Assembly (NCBI GenBank): GCA_034509755.1
Contig: CM067543.1
Coordinates: 13,702,954-13,766,953 of the forward strand
Direction of reading: 5' to 3'
Source: Anisodus tanguticus
Taxonomy: Eukaryota; Streptophyta; Magnoliopsida; Solanales; Solanaceae
DNA: 64,000 nt
Made by a program: the position numbers and the translations under genes. Below are positions 46,853 to 58,483 of this stretch, in pieces. Under the pieces are notes generated by a model, which was not told where the DNA came from, searched no databases, and saw only the letters and a list, made by a program, of their open reading frames with translations. Position 1 is the first letter of the stretch. Each line of letters opens with the position of its first letter.

Positions 46853-47658
46853 AAGGCATCTGTAGAGGCAGTCAAAATGATATCATCCACATACAACAGA
46901 ATGTAGGCCAAAGACGAACCACGGCGGTAGATGAACAAAGAATAATCTGACTTGCTGTGAGTGAACCCAATAGTGGAAACATAGTCAGCAAACCTTGTAT
47001 ACCAGGCCCATGGAGACTGCTTAAGCCCATATAAGGACTTCTTCAACAAACAGACATGATGAGGATGTTTGGGATCCCTGAATCCCAACGGCTGATGCAT
47101 ATAAAATGTTTCCTTGAGATCACCATGTAGGAAATCATTCTTTACATCCAACTGATGAATAGACCATGCTTTTGAAAGACACAGGCTGAGTATAGTGCGA
47201 ATGGTAGCCGGTTTGACCACCAGGCTAAATGTCTCACCACAATCCACCCCAATCTGCTGAGTCTTCCCATCACCCACAAGCCGCGCCTTATGTCGTGCAA
47301 ACGAACCATCTGAATTTTCCTTGTGAGCAAAAATCCACATAGACCTAATAATATTAATACCAGAAGGACGGGGAACCAACTCCCACATCTTATTATCAAT
47401 AAGAGTATTATATTCATCGGTCATAGCAATTTTCCAATTTGGGTCATTTAATGCAGACACAAGAGTACGGGGTAAGGGTGATTTAAGAACATTAGAATTT
47501 AAATTAAAATGTCTCTTTGGTGTAAAAATACCTCGCTGACTACGAGTGACCAATCTATGACTTGAGGAAGAAGTGGGCGGATTTTGGGAATTTTCTAGGC
47601 TCGGGATGGACTGGCCAGCAGGCAGTGGGCCTGCTGGCCCAAGACGGTAAATCGACAC
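46840..47658 (-). pseudogene. Copia 1 reverse transcriptase, N-terminal and central part
   Basis: A 272-residue frame carries WKIAMTDEYNTLIDNKMWEL, WIFAHKENSDGSFARHKARL, IHQLDVKNDFLHGDLKE, LKKSLYGLKQSPWAWYTRF and LLYVDDIIL. Both the LDVKNDF aspartates and the YVDD box are intact. Frameshifts at about 47620 and 46850 separate it from integrase on one side and from the RT end on the other. Confidence 0.9.
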
Positions 47659-49766
47659 GGGAACTGGACCAGTTCTAGAATTGGACTGGACTGGCCCAAT
47701 TGTTGGAACTGATCCAGTGATGGCAGTTTGTGACGGAACAGTGGGGCCAAAGGCAGTGGGCCCGCTGGAGAATTTTGGGTGCGGGATATATCCGAAAAAT
47801 GTTGAGTAATATACGGAGATATACCATCATCCAAAAAATTATACGAACTAGGCTCGGTAGTATTACTTTTAGTAAAGGGAAATTGAGTCTCATAAAAAAT
47901 TACATGGCGATTAATGATGATTTTCTTGGAGGCTAAATCAAAGCATTTGTAACCACGATGATTAGACGGATAACCCAAAAATACACACGGAGTATACCGG
48001 GCTTGAAGTTTGTTAATTGAGGTGGACGGGAATAACGGATAACACAAGAACCCAAAAACCTGAAGATGAGAATAAGAAGGATTCTTATTATATAAAATTT
48101 GGAAGGGGGAAGAATATGTCAGACCTTTGGAAGGAATTATGTTAAGAAGATATGTGGCTATTTGAAGAGCATGATGCCAAAAATATGGGGGCATGGAAGC
48201 ATGAAGTAAGAGAGTGTGGACAATGTTATTTATGGAATGAATTTTGCATTCGACTTTCCCATTTTGTGAAGATGTATGAGGACAAGAAAAATGAAAATTG
48301 ATCCCATTATTAGCACAGAACTCCCGAAACACCCTATTGTCATACTCTTTTCCATAATCACACTGAATATTTTTTATTTCTCTTTCGAATTGGGTTTTAA
48401 TGGATGCTCTAAAAATTACGAAGACGGAAAACACTTGAGATGTATTTGCGATTGGAAACGTCCACAAAAATTTAGAATAATCATCCAAAAAGAGAACATA
48501 ATACCGATGACCCAACGAACTTAGAACAAGAGACGTCCATAGGTCGCTATGAATGATATCAAATGGCATTGAAGTATGAGAATTTGAGTCTACAAATGGC
48601 AACTTAACAATTTTTTCTAAAGAACAAGATTGACAAATTGGAGTATGACTCGTACCCTTACATGAAATAAAACTATTTTTATCTAAAACTGACAAAATAG
48701 AGGATCCCGAATGACCAAGACGAGCATGCCACAAGAAAGGAGAAACGGCTGCAAAGGCTAATGGCAAGGCTTGACTCGATGGATTGAAATCGGGCGTGAT
48801 AAGATAAAGATCTCCCCTACTATCACACCTCATGAGAGGACTCCCCGTCTTGAAATCCTTCACAGAGAAACCAAAAGGATAAAATTCAAGAGAAATGAAA
48901 TTGTCAGTGGTGAACTTACGGACAAACACTAAGTTTTTAATCAATTTGGGGGCATGTAAAGTATTTTTCAAGATAAGGGGTGGATTGGGGGGAGACAACG
49001 TTTGATGACCATAACCCTGAATTGGAACAGAGTTACCATTTCCGATAATTATACCACGAGGGTTGCTCAAATTGGAATAAGACGAGAGAGTACCTTGATC
49101 GGAAGTCATGTGTGTCATTGCACCGGTGTCCATGTACCAATTTGGATCCGGTTGCGTCAACCCAAGTGTGTGCATTGCGGCCTCAATGTCGGTGTGAGTA
49201 GATGGGGGCCCCACTGCCGAGAATGCTTGTGTGGGCCGAGGCCCAAGCACTCCACCCTGATGCCCCGGCCCACTGCCGAAACGAGAAGCTGCTTGCTGAA
49301 TATTGGGCCGGAATTGATTTTGTCCAGCCCACTGCCCGCTGTAAGGGCCTGGCAAATAGGGGATGCTGGCCCACGGCCCATTGCCCCAGGCCCACTTCCA
49401 TAGGCCGCACTGCTGGGACCAGTATAGAGGAGGCCCATTATTGACTGGATGGGGTTCGCTGTCGGACTGCTGACCACCGAAACCACCACCGGAACTGCCA
49501 TATTTGCCCCCGTGGTTTTTGTTATTATTCTTGCGATTATTTTTGCCGCCACCATGAGTACGGTTTTGGCCCGAATTATCAACAAAACCTGAAGAACTTG
49601 GGGAGGACGCCATCATGACGACGGGGCTTGCTCCGGTAGCCGCCTTCTTAGCCAAACCGGCTTCTTCCAAAGTAAGCATGGGAGAAGGCTTGATAAAAGG
49701 CGGGAAGAGGGTTGCTTTGACGAAGGAGAGCTCCAACGGCATTATAAGCCTCCGAAAGGTCGACAA
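47595..49766 (-). pseudogene. Copia 1 gag end, protease and integrase
   Basis: A 723-residue frame carries the end of gag (TLEEAGLAKKAA), a Gly/Asn-rich linker and the protease MDTGAMTHMTSDQGTLSSY with D-T-G. Integrase follows: HARLGHSGSSIL, ICQSCSLEK, PFDIIHSDLWTS (Asp), IQCDYGKEYDNRVF (Asp; the usual SDNGGEF is altered) and QNGKVECKIHS (Glu). I see no zinc knuckle. The frame ends at a shift before RT. It is open despite changes at conserved sites, so the element was probably non-functional when it landed or decayed soon after. Confidence 0.9.
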
Positions 49767-50253
49767 TCAATTGTAGAACTAGACGATTATTTGTCACAGG
49801 TGCGCCAACGTTGCGGAGTTGGTCCGCCAACTCTTTGAGCTTTTTGCAATATGCAGACACGTTTGAAAATTCTTCCATGTGAACTTGAGAGAATTCCTAC
49901 TCGAGTGTGACAACACGTGAATGTTGGTTATCTTGGAATATGTCACGCAATCTATTCCAGGTAGCCATAGCCGTAATGTCTGGCTCAATGATCGTCTGTG
50001 AGAGGTCAACTGAAATAGTGGAATAAATCCAGTGGAGAACGGCAGCATCAAGAGTAATCCATAACTGAGGGTCCTCCGCGGGAATTGGTGCAGTGGGAGG
50101 AATTATATGATGGATGACTTGATGGGAGATAGCGTGAATTTTAAATAATTCTACCCACGTCGCATATTGGACGTTTTCCATCTCAAGAACAATAGGGATG
50201 TTGTTCTTGATGTTAGAAACCATGAGGGCAGGATGAAAATTATTTTTAGACAT
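49648..50253 (-). pseudogene. Copia 1 gag, N-terminal part
   Basis: It starts at the ATG at 50253, the first after the primer site: NIKNNIPIVLEMENVQYATW, VELFKIHAISHQVI, TAMATWNRLRDIFQDNQHSR, and after a stop at about 49897 KKLKELADQLRNVGAPVTNN. A frameshift near 49690 leads into the long protease-integrase frame. This is the copia capsid precursor. Confidence 0.85.
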
Positions 50254-50414
50254 ATTGAAAAAACAAAATGAGAGGAAGGAAAATTTGGGAAGAGTGGAGG
50301 TAAATAATCACACAAATTCCGGTGAAGAGGGACGGAATCCGATGACGGTTTTGGCCGAGAAAAGGGCACAAAAACCGAGAGCAATGGCGGAAGCAAGACC
50401 TAGGCTTTGATACC

Positions 50415-50709
50415 TGAAAGAAATAATCCCCTTGATTATTTTCATTAATTGAAAGGTATATATACAAGATACATATTTCCATAATAGGAGAATCCTATTC
50501 CTATTCTACTCCTAAAACCTTATTCTACCATAATTCTAACTATACAATTATGGTAAGTGTACAAGACTAATTAAGGTAACCTTTACACTACAATATACCA
50601 CAAATATATATACCAAATACACAACCTGCCCGTTATGGGCATTCTGTCCACTGGCCGAGATGGGCCTGTCCGATATGGGCTGCTGCCGAGGCCATTACCC
50701 TGTTTAACA
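50415..50709 (-). repeat. Copia 1 5' LTR
   Basis: It matches the left LTR at 290 of 295 bases by eye. A TATATATA at about 50457 lies near its transcriptional end and could serve as a core promoter element on the - strand. Confidence 0.95.
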
Positions 50710-51132
50710 ATATAGACTTTGTTGCTTAGATCATTTTGATTGGCAAAAGCACAAAATTGTAGAAATGAGGATGAGATCAAAAACACAAAATGAAGAAAAT
50801 GTTGATGGAGAAGGGACTATTTCCATGTCAGGTACTCAAATATTTATTTTAGCAAGTAAGTGAGTATCTTGGTACTTTTATTATATAAATATCTTTTAGA
50901 ATGTTTAATTTTTCAGCTTTAAATTATTATGTATAGAACTTCTATTGTTCATCTTCTTTTTCAGTTTGTTCATGACACAAAATTGTTGAGAAGGGTCATC
51001 ATACCTTTTAGTTTTGTCTAGAATTTTTATATTTATACTCTTTAATATATAAAATTAAAATATATAGACTTTGTTGCTTAGATAATTTTTATTGGAAAGC
51101 CAAATAATTCTAGCAAAGCTATTATCATTTAT

Positions 51133-51829
51133 TAGGGGTAGGAGTTAGGACCGTCGGATTGGATTTGAAAATTTCGGTTTGGATTTTCAGTATTCGGATT
51201 GAAGAAATTACAATTCAAATAAGCTCGGATCGGATTGGACTTTTTAAGTTCAGTTTCGGATTAATCGGTTTGGATATTTCGAATTTTCGATTTTGACTTT
51301 TGAGCCTTTAAGACATGCTTATTAGGAATGAAATTCATTTACCCCAGTTACCAAGTTACATGTCTTAGAATAATGTGAAATCAAATATGTGAATTTAGCA
51401 AAGAGTTGTTACCACTAAACCAAAAGGTATCAACCCACATAGTTTAGTTCTACATTATTCCCTTTGTTTCATTGGAACTGCCTTATTTTTAAAGTAGTGA
51501 AGTAAACATCAGCTTTGCAAGCTATATTATATTTAATTTAGTAAAAACTTTTATATTGGACTTAATATTATAATGGGCAGGGTCGCAGGATACTAATTTA
51601 TTGGACCTTTGGATTAGTTGGGAACATATAATATGAGTAGGGCTAAATATAAGGTATAAAAATTTTGGATTTTTGGATATCCAAAAATTCTAAGTACTAA
51701 ATCCAATATCCAAAAAAATTAAAAATAAAATTCAAAGTCCAATTCATGATCCAAAAGTTCAAATCAAATATCCAAAAAATACAAATTTCTGTTTGAATTT
51801 CGAGTTGGCCCAAACTATGTCCACCCCTA
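51133..51829. mobile_element. Non-autonomous hAT-like element
   Basis: The left end TAGGGGTAGGAGTTAGGACC and the right end read inward TAGGGGTGGACATAGTTTGG are imperfect inverted repeats of the TAGGGGTG type seen in plant hAT elements. The flanks TCATTTAT (51125-51132) and CCATCTAT (51830-51837) agree at six of eight bases, and both differences are T/C. The interior is rich in TTCGGTTTGGAT and TTTGGATATCC motifs that can pair with each other. No transposase is present. Confidence 0.7.
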
Positions 51830-51837
51830 CCATCTAT

Positions 51838-52569
51838 ATCCATGTATATTATAAAGTTAGGCAAAGGAGAGTGACGTGACACTTTTCTTTGGCAAAAAAA
51901 CATAATTATATTTTTCCTCCTTTTTAAAAAAAATCCCCATATTCCCTATTTATCTTATTGTTGGCATGAACGTCATAATTATTTTTAGAAGAATAAGTGA
52001 TATTTTTGGGAAGATGATATAGCACCATTTATTGATCAGAATTTTGATTTTTCCTTTTCCTTAGATTTTACACGTTTATCTTCAAAATTCTCAATTTAGA
52101 TGTTCCATAAAAAATTTAAAAGTTAAGTTTGTCTCTTGAGTCAAACTTCCACTTCTTCATCGAAAATGACATTTGATACAAGGTATGTTGCTATTTTTGT
52201 TCTCATTCATGCTCTTATAATACTCTTTAATTTATTTAGAAATTGCAAGCGTGTTACTGATTTATGAACTTTGTTTTTCAATATTCACGAAAAATAGTTA
52301 TGGTAATAGATCTTTTCCCTCTTTGGCACAGAACAATTGTATTTTCCCTTCATTTTCTTTTTAGAATTTTTTCAATTTCCCCCCTTTGTGTATGTGATAT
52401 GTTAAAAAAACTCAAAAGCCGCTCCTTAACTCTCTTAATTATGATTAATTGCGCTATATTTAAAAATGTTAAATGAGAAAGATGTTTAGGAAAAAGGTTC
52501 TCTTTCCCCATTTAAGGTGTTTACACACAACAACTTTCAAAATCAAAGTGAAAAAAATAAATTAAAGGT
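51838..52569. other. AT-rich spacer
   Basis: No gene; the open frame at 52264-52476 shows no family signature. Confidence 0.4.
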
Positions 52570-52579
52570 TACATGTTTT

Positions 52580-54590
52580 CTAAGAGTAGTGGGGATGCGA
52601 CCGGTATGTGGGACAAGACGGCCAGTTGCATTCGTGAGGTAGCCAGAGAAGTGCTAGGAGTCTCGCAGTGTTATCGTGGTGGACATCGAGGGGACATGTG
52701 GTGGAATGGAGAAGTTCAAGAGAAGGTGGAAGCGAAGAAAGAGACATATGTGAAATTGGTAGAAAGCAGAGATGCGGTGGAGAAGTGGACGAATAGGGAA
52801 CTGTATAAAATGGCGAGGAATGAGGCAAAGCTAGCGATTACAGTGGTGAAAACAGCGACTTTCGAACGTCTGTATGTGATTTAGAGGAGAAATGCAGGGA
52901 TAAGAAGTTGTACACATTAGCCAAGACAAAGGAGAGGAGGGCCTGTGAGTTGGATCAAGTAAGGTGCATTAAGGATGAGGACGGCAAAGTACTGTGGAGG
53001 AAGCACATATTAGGCGGAGGTGGCAGTCTTACTTCCACAAACTCTTGAACGAAAAAAGAGATAGAGACATTGTGCTAGGAGATCTGGAGCATTCTGGTAA
53101 GCATAGAGATTTTGGGTATTGTAGAAGCATCAAGGTTGAGGAGGTTACGTGTGTTATTCGTAGGATGCGCAGGGGACGAGCGACCGAGCCTGATGAGATC
53201 CAGTTGAATTTTGGAAAAGCACAGGCAGGGCTGGTTTGGAGTGGCTGACTGAGTTTTTTAATGTCATTTTTAATACGACAAGAATGCCCGAAGAATGGAG
53301 GTGGAGTACAATGATTCCCTTGTATAAAAACAAAGGTGATATCCAGAGTTGCAACAACTATAGAGGTATCAAGCTGCTGAACCACTCCATGAAAGTTTGG
53401 GAAAGAGTCGTGGAGATGAGGGTGAGGAGAGACATATCTATTTTCGAGAACCAGTTTGGATTCATGCTGAGGTGTTCAACTACCGAAGCCATTCATCTTA
53501 TTAGGAGGTTGGTGGAGCAGTATAGAGAGAGGAAGAAAGACTTACATATGGTTTTCATCGACCTCAAGAAGACATACGACAAAGTCCCTAGGGAGGTTCT
53601 ATGGAGATGTTTGGAGGTTAGAGGCATACTTGTGGCGTACACTAGGGTGATCAATGATATGTATGATGGAGCCAAAACTAGAGTACAGACAGTAGGATGA
53701 GACTCAGAGCACTTCCCAGTGATGATGGGGATGCACCAGGGATAAACTCTTAGCCCATTCCTATTTACCTTGGTGATGGACGGACTGACGCGATAAGTCC
53801 AAGGAGAGGTACCATGGTGTATGTTATTCACAAATGACATAGTCCTGATTGATGAGACTCACAGCAGAGTAAACGCCAAACTGGAGGTTTGGAGACAAAC
53901 TATGGAGTCTAAAGGGTTCAGGTTGAGTAGGACCAAGACAGAATATTTGGAGTGCAAGTTCAGCAATGGGAGCGACCCTGAGACAGGTGTGGAGGTAAGG
54001 CTTGGTACTTAGGTCATTCCAAAGAAAGGATGCTTCAAGTACCTAAGGTCTATTATCCAAGGGAATGGAGAGATTGATGACAATGTCACACATCGTATTG
54101 GGGCAGGGTGGATGAAATAGATGCTCCCATCTGGAGTCTTGTGCGACAAAAAGGTGCCACCAAAACTTAAATGCAAGTTCTATAGGGTGGTAGTTAGACC
54201 GATTATGTTGTATGGGGCGGAGTGTTGGTCATTCAAGACTTCGCACATACAAAAGATGAAAGTTGCGGAGAAGAGGATGCTGAGATGAATGTGTGGGCAT
54301 ACAAGGAGAGATAGGATTAGAAATGATGATATTCGAAAGAAAGTAGGAGTGGCCTTTGTGGATGATAAGATGCGGGAAGCGAGGTTGAGATGGTTCGGAA
54401 ATGTGCATAGGAGTGACACAGATGCCCCGATACGGAGGTGTGAGAGGTTGGCTATGGACGGGTTCAAGATGGGTAGAGGTAGGCCGAATAAGTATTGGTG
54501 AGGGGTGATTAGACAGGATATGGCGCAGGTGCAACTTACTGAGGACATGACCTTAGATAGGGGTTATGGAGGACACGGATTATGGTAGAA
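52580..54590 (+). pseudogene. LINE copy 2 reverse transcriptase and C-terminal domain
   Basis: Open pieces in shifting frames: the linker at 52573-52884 (MWDKTASCIREVAREVLGVS, WTNRELYKMARNEAKLAIT), RT at 52994-53700 (RRRWQSYFHKLLNE, PEEWRWSTMIPLYKNKGDIQ, MVFIDLKKTYDKVP) and the palm end at 53821 (LFTNDIVLIDET). In that last piece FTND replaces FADD, so one catalytic Asp is Asn. The C-terminal part has RPIMLYGAECWSFKTSHIQK, MCGHTRRDRIRNDDI, LRWFGNVHRSD and GRGRPNKYW. Stops and shifts near 52882, 53230, 53700 and 54012 make it inactive. Confidence 0.85.
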
Positions 54591-55018
54591 GAGTAGTAGG
54601 TACTCGAGCGTAGTCCTACTTATGCTTACAAATTGATAATTGTAGTGTTATTATTGTAGGCCCGATTAGCCTATCATACTTATAGACACATTATTGCTTT
54701 ATAATCCAATGTAGTTTGATTTCTGCTGCTATGTGTTCTTTAGTGTATTTTTTTAGCTTAATTAGTTGTGTTAGCTACTACTCCCTTTTGCTCGAATGCA
54801 CTTTATACTGCTTTAATTCCTTATTTGAGTCTGACCGTTTCTCTTGCTTTACTCTTTACTCTTGCTTTGTTTTGATTTCCTTGCTTGTGATTATGCTTTG
54901 TCTTGAGTCAAGGGTCTCCCGGAAATAGCCGTTCTACCTACCAAGGTGAAGGTAAGGTCTGTGTACACTCTACCCTCCCTAGACCCCACAGTATGAGATT
55001 TCACTGGGTATGTTGTTG
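54591..55018 (+). other. LINE copy 2 3' untranslated region and TTG tail
   Basis: No gene. The last 110 bases hold the conserved hairpin-type tail that RTE LINEs share with TTG-ended Solanaceae SINEs. Such a tail is thought to be what the LINE RT recognises. Confidence 0.75.
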
Positions 55019-55170
55019 TACATGTTTTTAAAGTCTTTGTCTTCTCACAGTTCGTTCATATTTAATTCTATATGAGAAGAAGGTGAACGCATAATTGCAT
55101 AACAATAACTACAAAGTGTTTGAAACTGGATTCTACATGACAATAGACAAACATGAAGAAAGAAGATCGA

Positions 55171-55431
55171 CTTCCTCATTTTTTAAATATGTCCATGCGT
55201 TATTCATCTCTGTAAGCTAGAAGTTCAACTAAAAAATCATTTTTTATAATAGTTATATAGTATCATATGAAATTCTTCCTCATCTTTTAAATGTGTTCCA
55301 TGCATTATTCATTTCTACAAATTAGAAGTTCAGCTAAAAAGTCATTTTTTTACAATAGTTATATTGTATCATATAAAATTTTGTGTGATAACATAGTCAT
55401 TATAGAATTTTGTGTGATAACATAGTCATTT
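55171..55431 (+). repeat. 104-bp tandem duplication followed by a 29-bp duplication
   Basis: 55171-55274 and 55275-55381 share CTTCCTCAT, TTATTCAT and TAGAAGTTCA, then a run of ATAATAGTTATA-like sequence, with about a tenth of bases different. Directly after, TTGTGTGATAACATAGTCAT occurs twice 29 bases apart (55381 and 55410). Confidence 0.85.
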
Positions 55432-57308
55432 AGGTGCTCCAATTCTTAACATCATTTGTCTATGTGTAATTAAAGAGAATACTACTCAGATTTCAGTAAT
55501 ATAAGAAGGTTACTGCTTTTAACTATTTTATCTCCTCTTTTATGAAGTTGTATTTTTCTTCTTGACATGACACAACCAACCCAAAAAGATCATTATATGT
55601 ATATCTTTACTTCTGGTCGTTTTCAATGGCATTACATCTTATAATTATATAATTTGTTAATGAGGAAAAAAATTCGGGTCTAAGTAAAATAAATTATCTC
55701 ATTTATCTAAATATAATTTATAAAAAATATTTTTAAATTTATTAAAATACCGTGCGAAGCACAATCAAATTCACTAGTTAATCTATAAAGTAGCAATTAT
55801 TGTGTAAATTTCAAGATACATTACTATACATCAAATCTCCTGATAAAGTTTCTTAAATCTTAATGTTATAAAAATTAGCATGGCAATTTACCATTAAATC
55901 CTCTAGTGGCCTTAAATTTCTCTACCAATCACCTAGGTTTCCTTTCTTTTTTCAAACTCCTACAAGTTGTTCCGGTAGTTGACCAACACATTGCCTATAC
56001 AATCATCTTTTTTTAGTTTGATTTATTAACTTCTACTAATTTAAGTGAATATATAAATAGGTAAAGAAGATCATTTTAAAAAAAAAACATAATTAATTAA
56101 TACGTATGTTTCAATTTGTTTATCTTACTTCTTTTTCAGTCGGTTTAATAAAGAATATCTCTTTCCTAATTTCACAATTTTTAAATTTCAACACTTTAAG
56201 ATTAAAGGATATTTTGATACTTATACATATCTTTAATGTAATACCACAAGATTCAAAAAGTTTCCTTACTTTTTAAATTTCGTGTCAATTAAAACTAAGA
56301 AAAACAAATTATTTGAAATGTACATAGAAACTAAAAGTCATATTATTACATCGTATTAGCATTGTGTCTTTTATTTTTCTTATTTTCAGCACATTGTTTC
56401 AATGCATAGGAAATTCTCTTATGTGTATTCCAAAGTAGAAGACATTAATAATTTACGTAATGATAAGGTAGAAATTCATAGAATTAATGGTGCTTATCTT
56501 CAGTTCTTCCAGCAAAAAATGGTATCAGGACAAGCTTCACCAATAATTAAGTCCTGAAATTTTGATCTTCATGGTTTATATTATCAGTTAATATCCTTAA
56601 ATTTAGTCCAACCAAGACAATCACGTAATAATTGTGAGCATCATATGACTGTACTTGCCGTTGTACTTCCCTTGACTTCTATTATCTTAATAATTACTTA
56701 AATTATTTAAGGTTGCTAAATTATGATACATTAGTTTATTGAACCTTGACTTGAGAAAGCATAATTAGTCAATTATTATGAATCAATCATCCAACGGATA
56801 ATATATTAATCTCAATAAGTAGTATGTTGCTCAGAGATCCCCCTCTTGTTCCTAGCAACATTATCTAAAAGATGAATTACCACTTAATTGTTACAACTGT
56901 TTTGATGACCAAGATGATGATATTAAAAAAAAAAAAAAAAAAAAAAAAACTTACATAGCTCGACTACAATCCGAGTGCAATTTCCTCGTTTTTTTTTTCT
57001 AATTTAAAAATTAAGCCATTGTGCCTTTGGTAATTGAGTTTGGCTTGACCCTACAATATCTATTCGTAATTCATCAATAAGTATAAGACGAAGAGGGAAC
57101 ATAGACCTTACTTCCAAAAAGAATACAAGATTGAGTGAGTTCAATATCTTTAAAAATTTATGGAAGGTTGAATTATACATGATCGCTTCCATACGAAGCA
57201 AGCAAGTAATTAACTTACAAAAATGTTACATTTGTCATATCTCCTTATATTAATTAAGGAACTGTCATCTATCTACTTGTAATGATCTCTTTACCTATTT
57301 TGAGAGTA
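55432..57308. other. AT-rich spacer with a 25-base A run
   Basis: No gene or transposon recognised. A homopolymer of 25 A stands at 56925-56949. The sequence before it has no SINE-like promoter boxes or LINE coding, so it is not evidence of an insertion. Confidence 0.5.
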
Positions 57309-57310
57309 TA

Positions 57311-58270
57311 ATCAAACTTCTTTATAATTGTCATTCGCTATAACAATATTTAATTATAACGATCTGATTTTCACTGAAATCATTTTTTATGTTATATTTT
57401 ACTTCTCTATAACAACATTCTACCTATAGCAGCAATGACATTCATTATAGTGGTGCACTCTTTATAAAATTACATCTCTATAACAGTCATACTCAATATT
57501 GTGTAACAATATTTTGTGACGGTATATTATGTATAAAAAAAAAAATTATGATAATCATCATTAATGTCATGTACATAGTAAATTTCAAGTATGAATATCT
57601 AAAAGGAGAAAATATATTTCTCATAGTGATCTGATTTGTTCTTGAAAATTTTAAAAATCATATATTTTCTATCTACCTATTTTCAATAAATTTGATACTT
57701 TTTTACTTGATTTTGATAACGAAAGTGTTGATGAAGAGCCTCAACCTATTGCTACTTGGGGTGAGATAGAAGAGTTAATTGTTAAGCTCTTAGACACCCT
57801 TCAAGGGAAAGCTATTGAATTCCCTTTTGCTGAAAGTTTGAAAAAAAATTCTTCATAAATTCAAGTGTTATATTATCTCTAAGAGTCTTAAATTTGTGAA
57901 ATAACCTATAAGTGTAGAATTGTTACGTCAAACTTGAAATTGTATTTAAATTCTCAATTAATTTTAAATGCATATGTTCATTATATTTTAATTTTTTATT
58001 GGTATGATACAATTGGTTATGAATTTATTAGTCTTTTTAATTTTTAATTAATGAGATATGAAAATCAATTGAGATTTTAAAATTAACAAGTATATTATTT
58101 TCGTTTATAGCATAAAAAGTAAAGAAAAATAATTATTTGTGTATTTTTATTTATAACAGCTAAATGATATCCAAACATTAAATGCAAGTATACATATATA
58201 ACAACACTTCATTATAGCGGCCATTAAATTTTCAGACAAACACTAACACCATTATAGAGAGGTTTTAGTG
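57311..58270. mobile_element. Pogo/Emigrant-like non-autonomous element
   Basis: The right end read inward, CACTAAAACCTCTCTATAAT, and the left end, ATCAAACTTCTTTATAATTG, are related inverted repeats flanked by TA (57309-57310 and 58271-58272). The type resembles CAGTAAAACCTCTATAAATT of Emigrant and its pogo-like relatives. Subterminal CTATAACA motifs occur on both sides. A short open stretch (57715-57858) differs in composition from the AT-rich rest. Confidence 0.7.
57715..57858 (+). pseudogene. Possible transposase C-terminal remnant inside the pogo-like element
   Basis: A 47-codon stretch reads DNESVDEEPQPIATWGEIEE, then LIVKLLDTLQGKAIEFPF, to a stop. It is less AT-rich than its surroundings and has protein-like composition. 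An acidic region with a TWxEI-type segment near a transposase C-terminus would suit a pogo/Tigger enzyme. This is inference: no catalytic motif is present. Confidence 0.35.
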
Positions 58271-58483
58271 TAGTTGAAAAGTAGAGTTATAAATTAGAAA
58301 ACTAATTATACTAGGAGAAGCTTACTTGTGATCATTAAATGGTAGAAGATATAGTCCGAAATTGAAGCCACTTCTTGGTGCAGTTCCAACTATTATCCTT
58401 TGGAAATTATGGAAGAGGATACACACTATCAAACATCACCATGGTGGAAAAATGTCTTTTAACGAGCTAACTAGTGTATCGGG

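Larger units (their letters stand above)
45644..50709 (-). mobile_element. Ty1/copia element 1 on the - strand
   Basis: Two 295-bp LTRs (45644-45938 and 50415-50709) differ at five positions, all transitions. ATATA flanks both sides (45639-45643 and 50710-50714). On the - strand the primer site GGTATCAAAGCC (initiator-Met type) follows the right LTR, and a G-rich tract (GACTGCGGGGGTG) precedes the left LTR. The domain order is gag, protease, integrase, RT, RNase H. The coding region has at least two stops and three frameshifts, so it is recently inserted but not autonomous. Confidence 0.95.
45324..51095 (+). repeat. Tandem duplication of about 350 bp, first unit interrupted by copia 1
   Basis: Unit 1 is 45324-45643 plus 50715-50750. 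Unit 2 is 50751-51095. Shared landmarks in order are AAAATTGTAGAA, GATGGAGAAGGGACTATTTC, CCATGTCAGGTACTC, TAGAACTTCTATTGTT, ATACCTTTTAGTTTTGTCTA and TAGACTTTGTTGCTTAGAT. The copia element with its ATATA duplication sits near the end of unit 1. The duplication is therefore older than the insertion. Confidence 0.85.
52580..55018 (+). mobile_element. RTE-type LINE, 5'-truncated (LINE copy 2)
   Basis: The element starts in the endonuclease-RT linker and runs to a complete 3' end with the TS-SINE-like tail (GAAGGTAAGGTCTGTGTACA, then TTTCACTGGGTATGTTGTTG). TACATGTTTT stands at 52570-52579 and again at 55019-55028, a target duplication that may extend to 15 bases with two changes. The coding part, to about 54590, is broken. 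Confidence 0.9.

Noticed and set aside
48276..49444. Open frames on + inside copia 1
   Set aside because: They mirror the - strand integrase and protease frame.
56925..56949. 25-base A run as the tail of a SINE, LINE or processed pseudogene
   Set aside because: No promoter boxes, coding similarity or flanking duplication around it.
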